From: an uncultured Desulfuromonadales bacterium
GTDB taxonomy: Bacteria; Desulfobacterota; Desulfuromonadia; Desulfuromonadales; Geopsychrobacteraceae
Reading direction: 5' to 3'
Assembly (NCBI GenBank): GCA_945788205.1
Contig: CALZLE010000503.1
Location: forward strand, 1-6,840
Length of the DNA stretch: 6,840 bases
Shown here: in pieces, positions 1-6,409 of the stretch
Layout: each line of letters starts with the position of its first letter
Position numbering within the stretch: the first letter of the stretch is position 1
Notes under the pieces: model-generated
What the model was told of the DNA's origin: nothing
The model's input: only the letters and a program-made list of their open reading frames with translations
Database searches by the model: none
Position numbers and translations under genes: made by a program

Positions 1-1607
1 ATCAGCTCTCGGCCATCGAAGATACGTTGGTTGATATGCAGTCGGAAAAACCGATGGATCGGTTGGTCTGCGGCGATGTTGGTTACGGTAAAACCGAGGT
101 CGCACTGCGGGCAGCGGTCAAAGCGGTCCTCGACAGCAAGCAGGTTGCGGTGCTGGTGCCGACTACCGTATTGGCCCGCCAGCATTGGGAGAGTTTCCGG
201 CAACGGCTCGAAGATTTCCCCGTGCGGGTCGAGATGATTTCCCGCTTTCGCAGCCCGGCGGAAAACAAGAAAACCCTCGAAGCTGCGGCCGAGGGCAAGA
301 TCGATATTCTGGTTGGCACTCACCGGATTTTACAACGCGACGTACGTTTCAAAGATCTGGGGCTGGTGATCGTTGATGAAGAGCAGCGTTTCGGCGTCAG
401 CCACAAAGAGAAGCTGAAACAGTTGCGCGCCGAGGTTGATCTTCTGACCCTGAGTGCGACACCGATTCCGCGGACCCTGCATATGAGTCTGGCTGGCATG
501 CGCGACCTGTCGGTTATTGAGACAGCACCGGTCGATCGGCTGGCGATCCGCACTTATGTGACCCGTTTTGATGATGAGTTATTGCGCCAGGCGATTCTGC
601 GCGAGCTGCGTCGCGGTGGGCAGGTTTACTTCGTCCACAACCGGGTGCAGACGATCAACGCCATGGCTGATCAGCTTAAGGAGTTGGTGCCGGAAGCGAG
701 CATCTCGGTTGGGCACGGGCAGATGCCGGAGAAAGAGCTGGAGCAGGTGATGCTCGATTTTATCGAGGGGAAAAGCAATCTGCTGCTCGCCTCGACAATC
801 ATCGAAAACGGCCTCGATATCCCGCGCGCCAACACCATCATCATCAATCGCGCTGACTGTTTTGGTTTGTCGCAGTTGTACCAGCTGCGTGGTCGGGTCG
901 GGCGGAGTGATCGGCGTGCTTACGCCTATCTGTTGATTCCGGGTGAAGCGGCGCTGACGAAAGAAGCGCGCGAGCGGTTGAAAGTGTTGCAGGAATTAAC
1001 CGAGCTGGGGGCCGGGTTCCGTATCGCCAGTCACGATCTGGAATTGCGCGGCGCCGGCGACCTGCTCGGGGCCAAGCAGTCGGGACCGATTGCAACAATC
1101 GGCTTTGAGCTTTACACTGAACTGCTCGAAGAAACAATCGACAAGCTGCGTGGTATCGAGCATGAGGAGCGGGTCGATCCGGAAATTCGCCTTGGATTGT
1201 CTGCTTTTTTTGCTGAAAAATATCTGCCTGATCCGAACCAGCGCCTGCAATTCTATCAGCGGATGGCGGCGGCCGAGAACGACGAAGAACTGTTCGATCT
1301 GGTTGAGGAACTGCGCGATCGTTACGGTGAATTGCCGAGTGCCGGAGAAGCTTTGGTCGGCACCATGCGGCTGCGAATTCTGCTGAAACAACTGCGCGTC
1401 GAGCTACTTGAATATGATGGGAAACGTTTGCATCTGGTGTTTCATGCGACGACGAAAGTTTCGCCCGAATTGATCCGCAGCCTGTTAACCGATCAAGCAG
1501 AGAAATATCGGTTGGGAGCTGACTTCAGGTTGAGTCTTGAACTGGGGCGCCTCAAGGAGCAGGAGCTGCTGCTGGCAGTGAGAAAAGAATTGCAACTGTT
1601 TTTCTGA
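1..1607 (+). CDS. mfd: Transcription-repair coupling factor Mfd, C-terminal part (5' end outside window)
   Basis: Mfd is a cytoplasmic DNA translocase that pushes RNA polymerase stalled at DNA lesions off the template and recruits nucleotide excision repair through UvrA. The reading frame is open from base 3, so the start lies upstream. About 534 codons are visible, roughly the last half of a protein that is usually about 1150 residues. Superfamily 2 helicase motifs appear in order: Walker A GDVGYGKT (nt 72-95), Walker B box DEEQ followed by RFGV (nt 375-398), LTLSATPIPRT (motif III, around nt 447-476), and QLRGRVGR (motif VI, nt 885-908). The translocation (TRG) motif, containing FRIASHDLELRGAGDLLG, lies at about nt 1008-1070. 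The remainder (about nt 1290-1600) fits the C-terminal TRCF regulatory domain D7. The N-terminal UvrB-like and RNA polymerase-interacting domains are outside the window. It ends in TGA 38 bases before the next gene. No frameshift or missing catalytic residue is seen. Confidence 0.97.
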   Translation, partial: QLSAIEDTLVDMQSEKPMDRLVCGDVGYGKTEVALRAAVKAVLDSKQVAVLVPTTVLARQHWESFRQRLEDFPVRVEMISRFRSPAENKKTLEAAAEGKIDILVGTHRILQRDVRFKDLGLVIVDEEQRFGVSHKEKLKQLRAEVDLLTLSATPIPRTLHMSLAGMRDLSVIETAPVDRLAIRTYVTRFDDELLRQAILRELRRGGQVYFVHNRVQTINAMADQLKELVPEASISVGHGQMPEKELEQVMLDFIEGKSNLLLASTIIENGLDIPRANTIIINRADCFGLSQLYQLRGRVGRSDRRAYAYLLIPGEAALTKEARERLKVLQELTELGAGFRIASHDLELRGAGDLLGAKQSGPIATIGFELYTELLEETIDKLRGIEHEERVDPEIRLGLSAFFAEKYLPDPNQRLQFYQRMAAAENDEELFDLVEELRDRYGELPSAGEALVGTMRLRILLKQLRVELLEYDGKRLHLVFHATTKVSPELIRSLLTDQAEKYRLGADFRLSLELGRLKEQELLLAVRKELQLFF

Positions 1608-1645
1608 CTATGCTAGCGTGATCCCTCGGTTTTTAGCCTCAATTT

Positions 1646-2608
1646 ATGGGTGTTTACGTGCTTTACCGAAAGCTGTTCAAATGGTTTGTCCTGCTGGTTT
1701 TTTTGCTTGGTCTGAGCGCCTGTCAACAGCAGCAACCGGAACTGAAACTGCCATTATTCAAGGTTGGTGAGCGACAGCTGACCCTGCAGCAGTTCGAGCG
1801 TGAGCTGCAATCGAACCATCCAGATCTGACGGAGTTGACATTTCCAGATCAACTGCAGTTGAAAATACAGCTGGTTCATCGTTTGATTGAGCGAGAATTG
1901 ATTTATGCCGAAGCAGAGCGGATTGATGTGCAGGTTTTTCCGGATGAGCTGGATGCCGCCATGGTTGATCTGCGCGGGAATTACAGTGCGGTAGAATACC
2001 AGCAAATTCTGCGTGAGGCTGGGCAGAGTGAGCAGAGTTGGAAGCAGGTTCTCAAACAACGTCTGATCACTAAGAAAGTCAGTGCCGCCGTTCTTGGGCC
2101 ACAGATTGGAGTGACCGAGAAAGAGGCGGAGACTTATTACCTGGACAACCGCGATCAGTTCCGGCGACCAGCCGAGCTGCGAGCCCGGCAGATGCTTTTT
2201 GACAATATCGAGACGGCCGAAGCGGTCTTGAAAAAGTTGAAAAAGGGCCATGACTTCGCCACGCTGGCGCGAGAACATTCGTTGTCGCCCGATCGTGAAA
2301 ATGGTGGTAACCTCGGATACTTTTCTAAAGGGCAGCTGCCGCCGGAATTTGATAAGGTGCTATTCAATCTGGCCGCTGGGCAACTGAGTGATCCGGTCGA
2401 AAGTCCTTATGGGATCCACCTGTTCTTGGTAGAGCGGCGCCGGCGAGCCGGGTTGCGGGCTTTTGCTGCGGTGAAAAAGGAAATCATGGAACAGCTTTCA
2501 CAGCAGCGTGAAGAAGACGCTTTTCAAAAATGGCTGGAAGAGCTGCATGCAGATACGCAGGTTTCTGTGAACTGGGATCTGCTAAAAACAAAACAGACCG
2601 AAAAATAA
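1646..2608 (+). CDS. PpiC/SurA-type peptidylprolyl isomerase lipoprotein
   Basis: This is a predicted lipid-anchored parvulin-family folding factor of 320 residues. The N-terminus has basic residues (R8, K9, K12), a hydrophobic core, and a lipobox LSAC with the lipidated cysteine at residue 26. The residue after it is Gln, not Asp, which by the E. coli rule favours outer-membrane anchoring facing the periplasm. Residues about 35-165 resemble the helical SurA N-terminal chaperone domain. Residues about 175-265 form one parvulin domain, with GGNLGYFSKGQLPPEF (220-235) and the closing GIHLFLV. The first conserved parvulin His (usually in RASHIL-like sequence) is Gln182, while the second (His258) is kept, so isomerase activity is uncertain. 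It lies 38 bases after mfd and 32 bases before a second SurA-like gene, which fits an operon. No strong Shine-Dalgarno precedes ATG 1646. An in-frame GTG at 1658 is an alternative start that keeps the signal peptide. Confidence 0.93.
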   Translation: MGVYVLYRKLFKWFVLLVFLLGLSACQQQQPELKLPLFKVGERQLTLQQFERELQSNHPDLTELTFPDQLQLKIQLVHRLIERELIYAEAERIDVQVFPDELDAAMVDLRGNYSAVEYQQILREAGQSEQSWKQVLKQRLITKKVSAAVLGPQIGVTEKEAETYYLDNRDQFRRPAELRARQMLFDNIETAEAVLKKLKKGHDFATLAREHSLSPDRENGGNLGYFSKGQLPPEFDKVLFNLAAGQLSDPVESPYGIHLFLVERRRRAGLRAFAAVKKEIMEQLSQQREEDAFQKWLEELHADTQVSVNWDLLKTKQTEK

Positions 2609-2626
2609 ATCGAAATGATATGCGAC

Positions 2627-2633
2627 AAGGAAG
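2627..2633 (+). promoter_or_regulatory. Ribosome binding site deciding the start of the SurA-like gene
   Basis: AAGGAAG lies 7 bases upstream of ATG 2641. The frame is open further upstream into the preceding gene, including an ATG at 2620, but none of those starts has a comparable site or is followed directly by a signal peptide. This sets the start at 2641. Confidence 0.75.
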
Positions 2634-2640
2634 ACAAATT

Positions 2641-3588
2641 ATGAAACGATTTTTGCTTTTGCTCCTGTTGGTGCTCCTCGTGGCTGCTCCACCTCTTGCA
2701 GCAAAAACCCTGACCAGGGTTGTGGCTGTGGTCAACGACGATATCGTCAGCAGCTATCAGCTGGACAAGGCGGTCCTCGATGCCCTGGCGACCGATGCCA
2801 AGGGCAACCAGCTGACCAGTAAGCAGTTTGATGAGTTAAAAGCGCGGGTGCTGGAAAATTTGATCAATGAAAAACTGGTCGAACAGCGGATTAAGGAGCT
2901 GGAGTTAACGGTTCCCGATCCGGAGCTAAATGCTGCAATCGAAGATGTTCAGATTAAAAACAAGCTGACTGCTGATATGTTGAAAAGCGCGGTTGAGGCC
3001 CAAGGGATGTCTTTTGAAGATTACCGTAATCAGATAAAGAAGGAGATCTTGCGCTACAAACTGCTCGGTCGCGAAGTTAACTACAAGGTGCAAGTGACCA
3101 GTGGTGAAGTTCGCGACTATTTCCGTGAGCATATCGATGAGTATCGAGCCAAGCCTCAGGTGCGGGTCAGCAGTATCAGTTACGAAGTCCCGGCGAATAT
3201 CAGCGCAGCCGACATGGCAGACCTACGCAAGCAGGTCGAAATGACGCGTGATCAGTTGACCAGTGGTGAAGATTTTGACACGGTTCTCAGCTCTCAGGGC
3301 GATGGTGTTTTCGGCGGCGATATGGGTAATCTGATCGAAGATGATTTGACCGTTCAATTGCGTGATGCACTGGTCGGGCTCGAAGTTGGTCAGGTCAGCG
3401 AGCCGGTGCAGATGAACAGCCAGCTGCATCTGTTTCTAGTGACCGCCCGCAACCCCGGCGATATCAACCTTTTCGACCGGGTTAAAGGGGATATTGAGAA
3501 GCAGTTGAAGCAAGAGAAGACCGACATCCGTTTCAAAGAGTGGGCGCAGGAACTGAGAGATCGCGGCTATATCGACATCCGCATCTAG
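2641..3588 (+). CDS. SurA-like periplasmic chaperone with a single divergent parvulin domain
   Basis: This 315-residue exported protein is a SurA/PpiC-family chaperone, probably helping outer-membrane or periplasmic proteins fold. It begins with a Sec signal peptide: K2 and R3, a run of Leu/Val, and a likely signal peptidase I site near Ala20-Ala21. The mature start, with RVVAVVNDDIVSSYQL (residues 26-41), is the typical opening of SurA N-terminal domains. Helical regions cover about 45-165, and one parvulin-like domain covers about 172-270, followed by a C-terminal helix like that which completes the SurA core. E. coli SurA is 428 residues with two parvulin domains; this protein has one. The first parvulin His is missing (VRVSSISY at 174-181 where RASHIL is usual), while His263 in LHLFLV is retained. 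The family is known to keep chaperone activity without isomerase activity, so a mainly chaperone role is inferred. It is the last gene of the mfd-linked unit and is followed by a strong terminator. Orthology to E. coli surA is likely but not proven. Confidence 0.92.
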   Translation: MKRFLLLLLLVLLVAAPPLAAKTLTRVVAVVNDDIVSSYQLDKAVLDALATDAKGNQLTSKQFDELKARVLENLINEKLVEQRIKELELTVPDPELNAAIEDVQIKNKLTADMLKSAVEAQGMSFEDYRNQIKKEILRYKLLGREVNYKVQVTSGEVRDYFREHIDEYRAKPQVRVSSISYEVPANISAADMADLRKQVEMTRDQLTSGEDFDTVLSSQGDGVFGGDMGNLIEDDLTVQLRDALVGLEVGQVSEPVQMNSQLHLFLVTARNPGDINLFDRVKGDIEKQLKQEKTDIRFKEWAQELRDRGYIDIRI

Positions 3589-3612
3589 AATTTGACACCG
3601 CCGAGGAATTAT

Positions 3613-3652
3613 CCGCCCCGCTTATCTTGCCGATGAGTGGGGCGGTTTTGTT
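3613..3652 (+). terminator. Strong rho-independent terminator after the SurA-like gene
   Basis: The left arm (3613-3626, CCGCCCCGCTTATC) pairs along its whole length with the right arm (3632-3645, GATGAGTGGGGCGG). This gives a 14-bp stem with two G-T wobbles and a 5-base loop, TTGCC. TTTTGTT follows at once at 3646-3652. The stem base is all G-C. The left side is not A-rich, so it acts on the + strand only. It starts 24 bases after the stop codon and probably ends the mfd-ppiC-surA transcript. Confidence 0.9.
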
Positions 3653-3711
3653 CTCGGCTCATTTACGTTAAACTGAAGCTTCCTCAACGTTACCAACCTG
3701 AAGGGCGAATC

Positions 3712-4575
3712 ATGAGCTACGTATATTTGAATGGAGAATTTGTCGAAAGCGACCAGGCGATGGTCTCGGTTTTCGATCAGGGCTTTCTCTACGGTGATGG
3801 AATATTCGAAAGTTTTCGCTCCATCGGTGATCAGCTCTATCAGTATCCCCAGCATTATGACCGCTTGCTGCAGTCTGCCGAAGCGCTCTGTTATCCCGTG
3901 CCTTATCAGCAGCAGGCGCTTGAGAAAATTCTACTGGAGCTGCGAAAGAAAAACGGTTTGCACGACGCTTACTACCGGATCACTATCACCCGCGGGCGGG
4001 GCGAAATCGGTTTTCAGCGTAATCTGACCAACGACCTGACCTGCCTGGTGGTTGGGCGTGAATTTCAAGGTTTTGACAGCAGTCACTATCAACAGGGGAT
4101 TGAGCTGCGGGTGGCGCAGATTCGGCGTAACGCCCCCGAGGCGATCAATCCGAAGATCAAATCGATCAGCAACCTGAACAGCTTGCTCGGTAAGCTCGAA
4201 GCGAAGGCGAACGGGGCCTTCGAAGTGGTAATGCTCAACAATAAAGAGCAGATTTGCGAGGGCGCTTCGTCGAATATCTTCTGGACGAAAGATCAGTGGG
4301 TTTTTACCCCTGACGCTTCGACCGGCCTGCTCGAAGGGGTGACCCGTTCAACGATTATTCGTCTCTGTGAAGAAAAACTGAACCTGCGGGTGGTCAGCGG
4401 CGAATTCAAACTGCAGGATCTGAAGTTTTCCGATGAGGTCTTTATCACTTCGACTTCACTGGAAGTGATGCCGGTCGTCAAGGTTGATGATTTCACCATC
4501 AATCAGGGACAAGTCGGTTCTATCGCCTGTCGGTTACGCAAAGAGCTGCACCGGGATATGGGCAAATTAGACTGA
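3712..4575 (+). CDS. Class IV PLP-dependent aminotransferase (BCAT / D-amino acid transaminase / aminodeoxychorismate lyase family)
   Basis: This is a cytoplasmic fold-type IV PLP enzyme of 287 residues. Visible family marks are FDQGFLYGDGIFESFR (21-36), the phosphate-contact region HYDRLLQSA (48-56, Arg51), and the Schiff-base lysine in NPKIKSISNLNS (Lys150). Glu183 in ICEGASSNIF contacts the PLP ring nitrogen, and GLLEGVTRSTI (205-215) and FITSTSLEVMPV (244-255) provide further phosphate-binding loops. The length fits the family. The substrate cannot be fixed: the family includes branched-chain aminotransferase (IlvE), D-alanine transaminase (Dat) and 4-amino-4-deoxychorismate lyase (PabC). 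The GDGIFES sequence and the short, compact form look more like the Dat/PabC side than classical IlvE, but no pabA/pabB or ilv gene is adjacent. The start at ATG 3712 is supported by GAAGGG at 3700-3705, 6 bases upstream. The open frame extends back into the terminator hairpin, but that part is unlikely to be coding. No convincing own promoter was seen. Confidence 0.9.
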   Translation: MSYVYLNGEFVESDQAMVSVFDQGFLYGDGIFESFRSIGDQLYQYPQHYDRLLQSAEALCYPVPYQQQALEKILLELRKKNGLHDAYYRITITRGRGEIGFQRNLTNDLTCLVVGREFQGFDSSHYQQGIELRVAQIRRNAPEAINPKIKSISNLNSLLGKLEAKANGAFEVVMLNNKEQICEGASSNIFWTKDQWVFTPDASTGLLEGVTRSTIIRLCEEKLNLRVVSGEFKLQDLKFSDEVFITSTSLEVMPVVKVDDFTINQGQVGSIACRLRKELHRDMGKLD

Positions 4576-4613
4576 TAAGCGAGCTTTATTAAAAAAGTTT
4601 TCTTTTTTTGCCC

Positions 4614-4660
4614 CCCTGCTAAACTTATAGCCTTTCGCAAAGCAGGGCCTTTCGAATTTT
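4614..4660 (+). terminator. Hairpin between the aminotransferase and PilT-like genes, possible weak terminator
   Basis: CCCTGCT (4614-4620) pairs with AGCAGGG (4641-4647) across a 20-base loop, followed by CCTTTCGAATTTT, a poor and interrupted T tract. Just upstream, AAAAAAG (4591-4597) can pair with CTTTTTT (4602-4608), giving a weak all-A/T hairpin running into a T run. The G-C hairpin loop also contains TTATAG, which resembles a -10 box, but no good -35 box is found at the right distance. Whether this region ends the upstream transcript, starts the downstream one, or controls read-through cannot be decided by eye. Confidence 0.35.
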
Positions 4661-4678
4661 GTCACCGAGGGAGCAGTT

Positions 4679-6223
4679 ATGGCCGAAGAGCAGTTGGGAC
4701 CGAAAAGAAGGAAGTTGGGAGAATATCTGCTGGAAGAACGGGCCTTGACCCATGACCAGCTGGATAAGGCTCTGCAGCAACAGGAGAAGTCGGGCGGTCA
4801 GATCGGCTCTAAACTGGTCGAGCTGAACCTGATTGAAGCCAAGACTCTGGTCAAGGCGCTGTCGGACCAACTTGGCCACCCGGTTGCCAACCTGCTCGAT
4901 ATCCGCCTTGATCCCAAGGCGTTGAAACTTCTGTCGATAGAACAGCTGAATAAATATCAGGTTCTGCCGGTTGCTTTTTATGGCAAGACGGTGGTTCTGG
5001 CGGTGATGACGCCTGACCAGAAACCGGCAGTGGACGACCTTCCGCGAATTCTCGGTCGGCCGATAAAGACCATGGTCGTTCCGGCTTATCAGCTGCTGAT
5101 GGCGATCAAGGAGTTAGCCAAGCGGGAAATTCCGGAGAAAAAGTTCAAACTGGAAGCTTCGGACAATTTGCAATACCCCAGCGTTTGGGAGCTCTGTACC
5201 ACTTTGGCTGACTCGGGTGCATCCGATTTACTGCTGGTTGCCGGGACCCGGCCATCGCTCAAAGAAAATCATGAGCTGGTGCGACTGGAGACTCCTTTGT
5301 TGACCCCAGAACAAGTCGAGCTCTACGCCTATGATCTGATGGCCCGGCAACAGCGAGAGGAGTTTCAGGAGAAAAAGGATATCGATTTTGCCCTGACCGA
5401 TCACGCGTTAGGCCGTTTTCGGATCAATGTCTACCGCCAGCGGACCAGCATTTCAATCGCGATCCGCCACATCGTAGAAGATATCCCGACCCTTGCTCAG
5501 CTCAACCTGCCAAGTTGGCTGGAGAATTATGCTCTTAAGTCCCAGGGGCTGGTATTGGTTTCCGGGCCGAATGGTCACGGGAAAAGCACCTCCATGGCGG
5601 CGATGATCGATATCATCAACAGCAAAAGCAAGCGGAACATCATCACCATTGAAGATCCGATCGAGTATCTGCATCAGCACAAAAACAGTAATGTCAACCA
5701 GCGCGAAGTCGGCATCGATACCTCCTCGTTTCATGAAGGGCTGCGACATATTTATCGGGAAGCGCCAGATGTCATAATGATCGGTGAAATGCGCGACCGG
5801 GAGTCGATTGCTATTGCTCTGGAAGCGGCCGATACAGGTCACCTGGTGATCAGCAGCCTGCATGCCAACAACAGTGTCATGGCGATCAACCGGATTATCG
5901 ATGTCTTCAAAGCGGAGCAACAACAGCAGATTCGCGTTCAGTTGGCGGATAACCTGCTTCTTTCGTTTCATCAGCGCTTGCTCAAGGCGCGCCACTCCGA
6001 TGGTCGGATTCCGGCGTTCGAAAAGCTGGCGAACAGTCACCGGGTGGCCAACCTGATCCGCGAGGGGAAAGATCATCAAATCCGCAATCAGCTGGTTAAT
6101 GCAGAAGAATTTGTCTCTCTCGACAGCAGTTTGGCTCATCTGGTCGCGGAAAAAAAGGTGGAGCGAGACGTCGCCCGGCACGTTTGCCTCGATCAGAAGC
6201 AGTTTTTGGAGATGTTGAAGTAG
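4679..6223 (+). CDS. PilT/PilU-family type IV pilus ATPase with N-terminal MshEN-like domain
   Basis: This 514-residue cytoplasmic ATPase belongs to the secretion ATPase superfamily that powers type IV pilus dynamics; PilT members drive retraction. Residues about 12-148 look like an MshEN (GspE/MshE N-terminal) domain with two tandem motifs, KLGEYLLEERALTHDQLDKA (12-31) and QIGSKLVELNLIEAKTLVKA (41-60). Residues about 165-475 match PilT: SDLLLVAG (182-189, usually SDLHLSAG), GRFRINVYRQR (245-255), Walker A GPNGHGKS (296-303), the Asp box ITIEDPIEY (322-330), VNQREVG (339-345), Walker B PDVIMIGEMRD (363-373, Glu370), and the His box with TGHLV and SSLH (His388, His395). RVANLIRE (455-462) matches the AIRNLIRE retraction motif in its second half. 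There is no tetracysteine zinc site as in PilB/GspE, which supports the PilT side. ATG 4679 is preceded by GAGGGAG at 4667-4673. No pilB, pilC or pilin gene is nearby. Catalytic residues look intact; the actual motor role (retraction, PilU-like accessory, or other) is unknown. Confidence 0.93.
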   Translation: MAEEQLGPKRRKLGEYLLEERALTHDQLDKALQQQEKSGGQIGSKLVELNLIEAKTLVKALSDQLGHPVANLLDIRLDPKALKLLSIEQLNKYQVLPVAFYGKTVVLAVMTPDQKPAVDDLPRILGRPIKTMVVPAYQLLMAIKELAKREIPEKKFKLEASDNLQYPSVWELCTTLADSGASDLLLVAGTRPSLKENHELVRLETPLLTPEQVELYAYDLMARQQREEFQEKKDIDFALTDHALGRFRINVYRQRTSISIAIRHIVEDIPTLAQLNLPSWLENYALKSQGLVLVSGPNGHGKSTSMAAMIDIINSKSKRNIITIEDPIEYLHQHKNSNVNQREVGIDTSSFHEGLRHIYREAPDVIMIGEMRDRESIAIALEAADTGHLVISSLHANNSVMAINRIIDVFKAEQQQQIRVQLADNLLLSFHQRLLKARHSDGRIPAFEKLANSHRVANLIREGKDHQIRNQLVNAEEFVSLDSSLAHLVAEKKVERDVARHVCLDQKQFLEMLK

Positions 6224-6249
6224 TTTTCCGGACTTGTTTTCATGGATAG

Positions 6250-6299
6250 AAAAGCAACAGCCCCAGCCCGGGAGATGGGTTAGGGCTGTTCTTATTTAT
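6250..6299. terminator. Bidirectional intrinsic terminator between convergent genes
   Basis: Arms 6256-6269 (AACAGCCCCAGCCC) and 6277-6290 (GGGTTAGGGCTGTT) pair over 14 positions, with one C-A mismatch and one G-T wobble, around a 7-base loop. On the + strand the hairpin is followed by CTTATTTAT (6291-6299). On the - strand it is followed by GC and TTTT (complement of 6250-6255). It sits 32 bases after the + strand PilT-like gene and 119 bases beyond the stop of the leftward small gene, so it can serve both. CAACAGC (6255-6261) could instead pair with GCTGTTG (6307-6313), a competing fold of uncertain meaning. Bases 6300-6409 hold no gene that can be supported. Confidence 0.75.
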
Positions 6300-6409
6300 A
6301 AAGGCAGCTGTTGGTTAAATCAGAGGTGATGGTGGAGGGACCACAGCGTCGCCGATTCAGGGTTTTCGTCGGAAGAGATAATCCGGAGAGTTAAAGGAGG
6401 GTTGCTGCG

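Noticed and set aside
2530..2640. Upstream extension of the SurA-like gene overlapping the lipoprotein gene
   Set aside because: The signal peptide begins exactly at Met 2641, which has a good ribosome site; the extension would bury the signal peptide.
3637..3711. Upstream extension of the aminotransferase frame, and a possible promoter at about 3648-3674
   Set aside because: The extension begins inside the terminator hairpin and lacks family similarity. The promoter-like boxes (TTGTTC and TTAAAC) are only 14 bases apart and match poorly.
4600..4625. Possible sigma-54 promoter around the T and C tracts upstream of the pilus ATPase
   Set aside because: The invariant GG of the -24 element is absent; the match is limited to a TGC near the -12 position.
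5453..6181. 242-codon open frame on the - strand inside the PilT-like gene
   Set aside because: It is antisense to the conserved ATPase motifs, has no recognisable protein family content, and is explained as a shadow of the coding strand's codon bias.
6329..6394. 21-codon + strand frame (ATG 6329 to TAA 6394)
   Set aside because: The GAGG-like site is only 2 bases from the ATG, the peptide is very short with no recognisable pattern, and it follows a terminator with no promoter seen.
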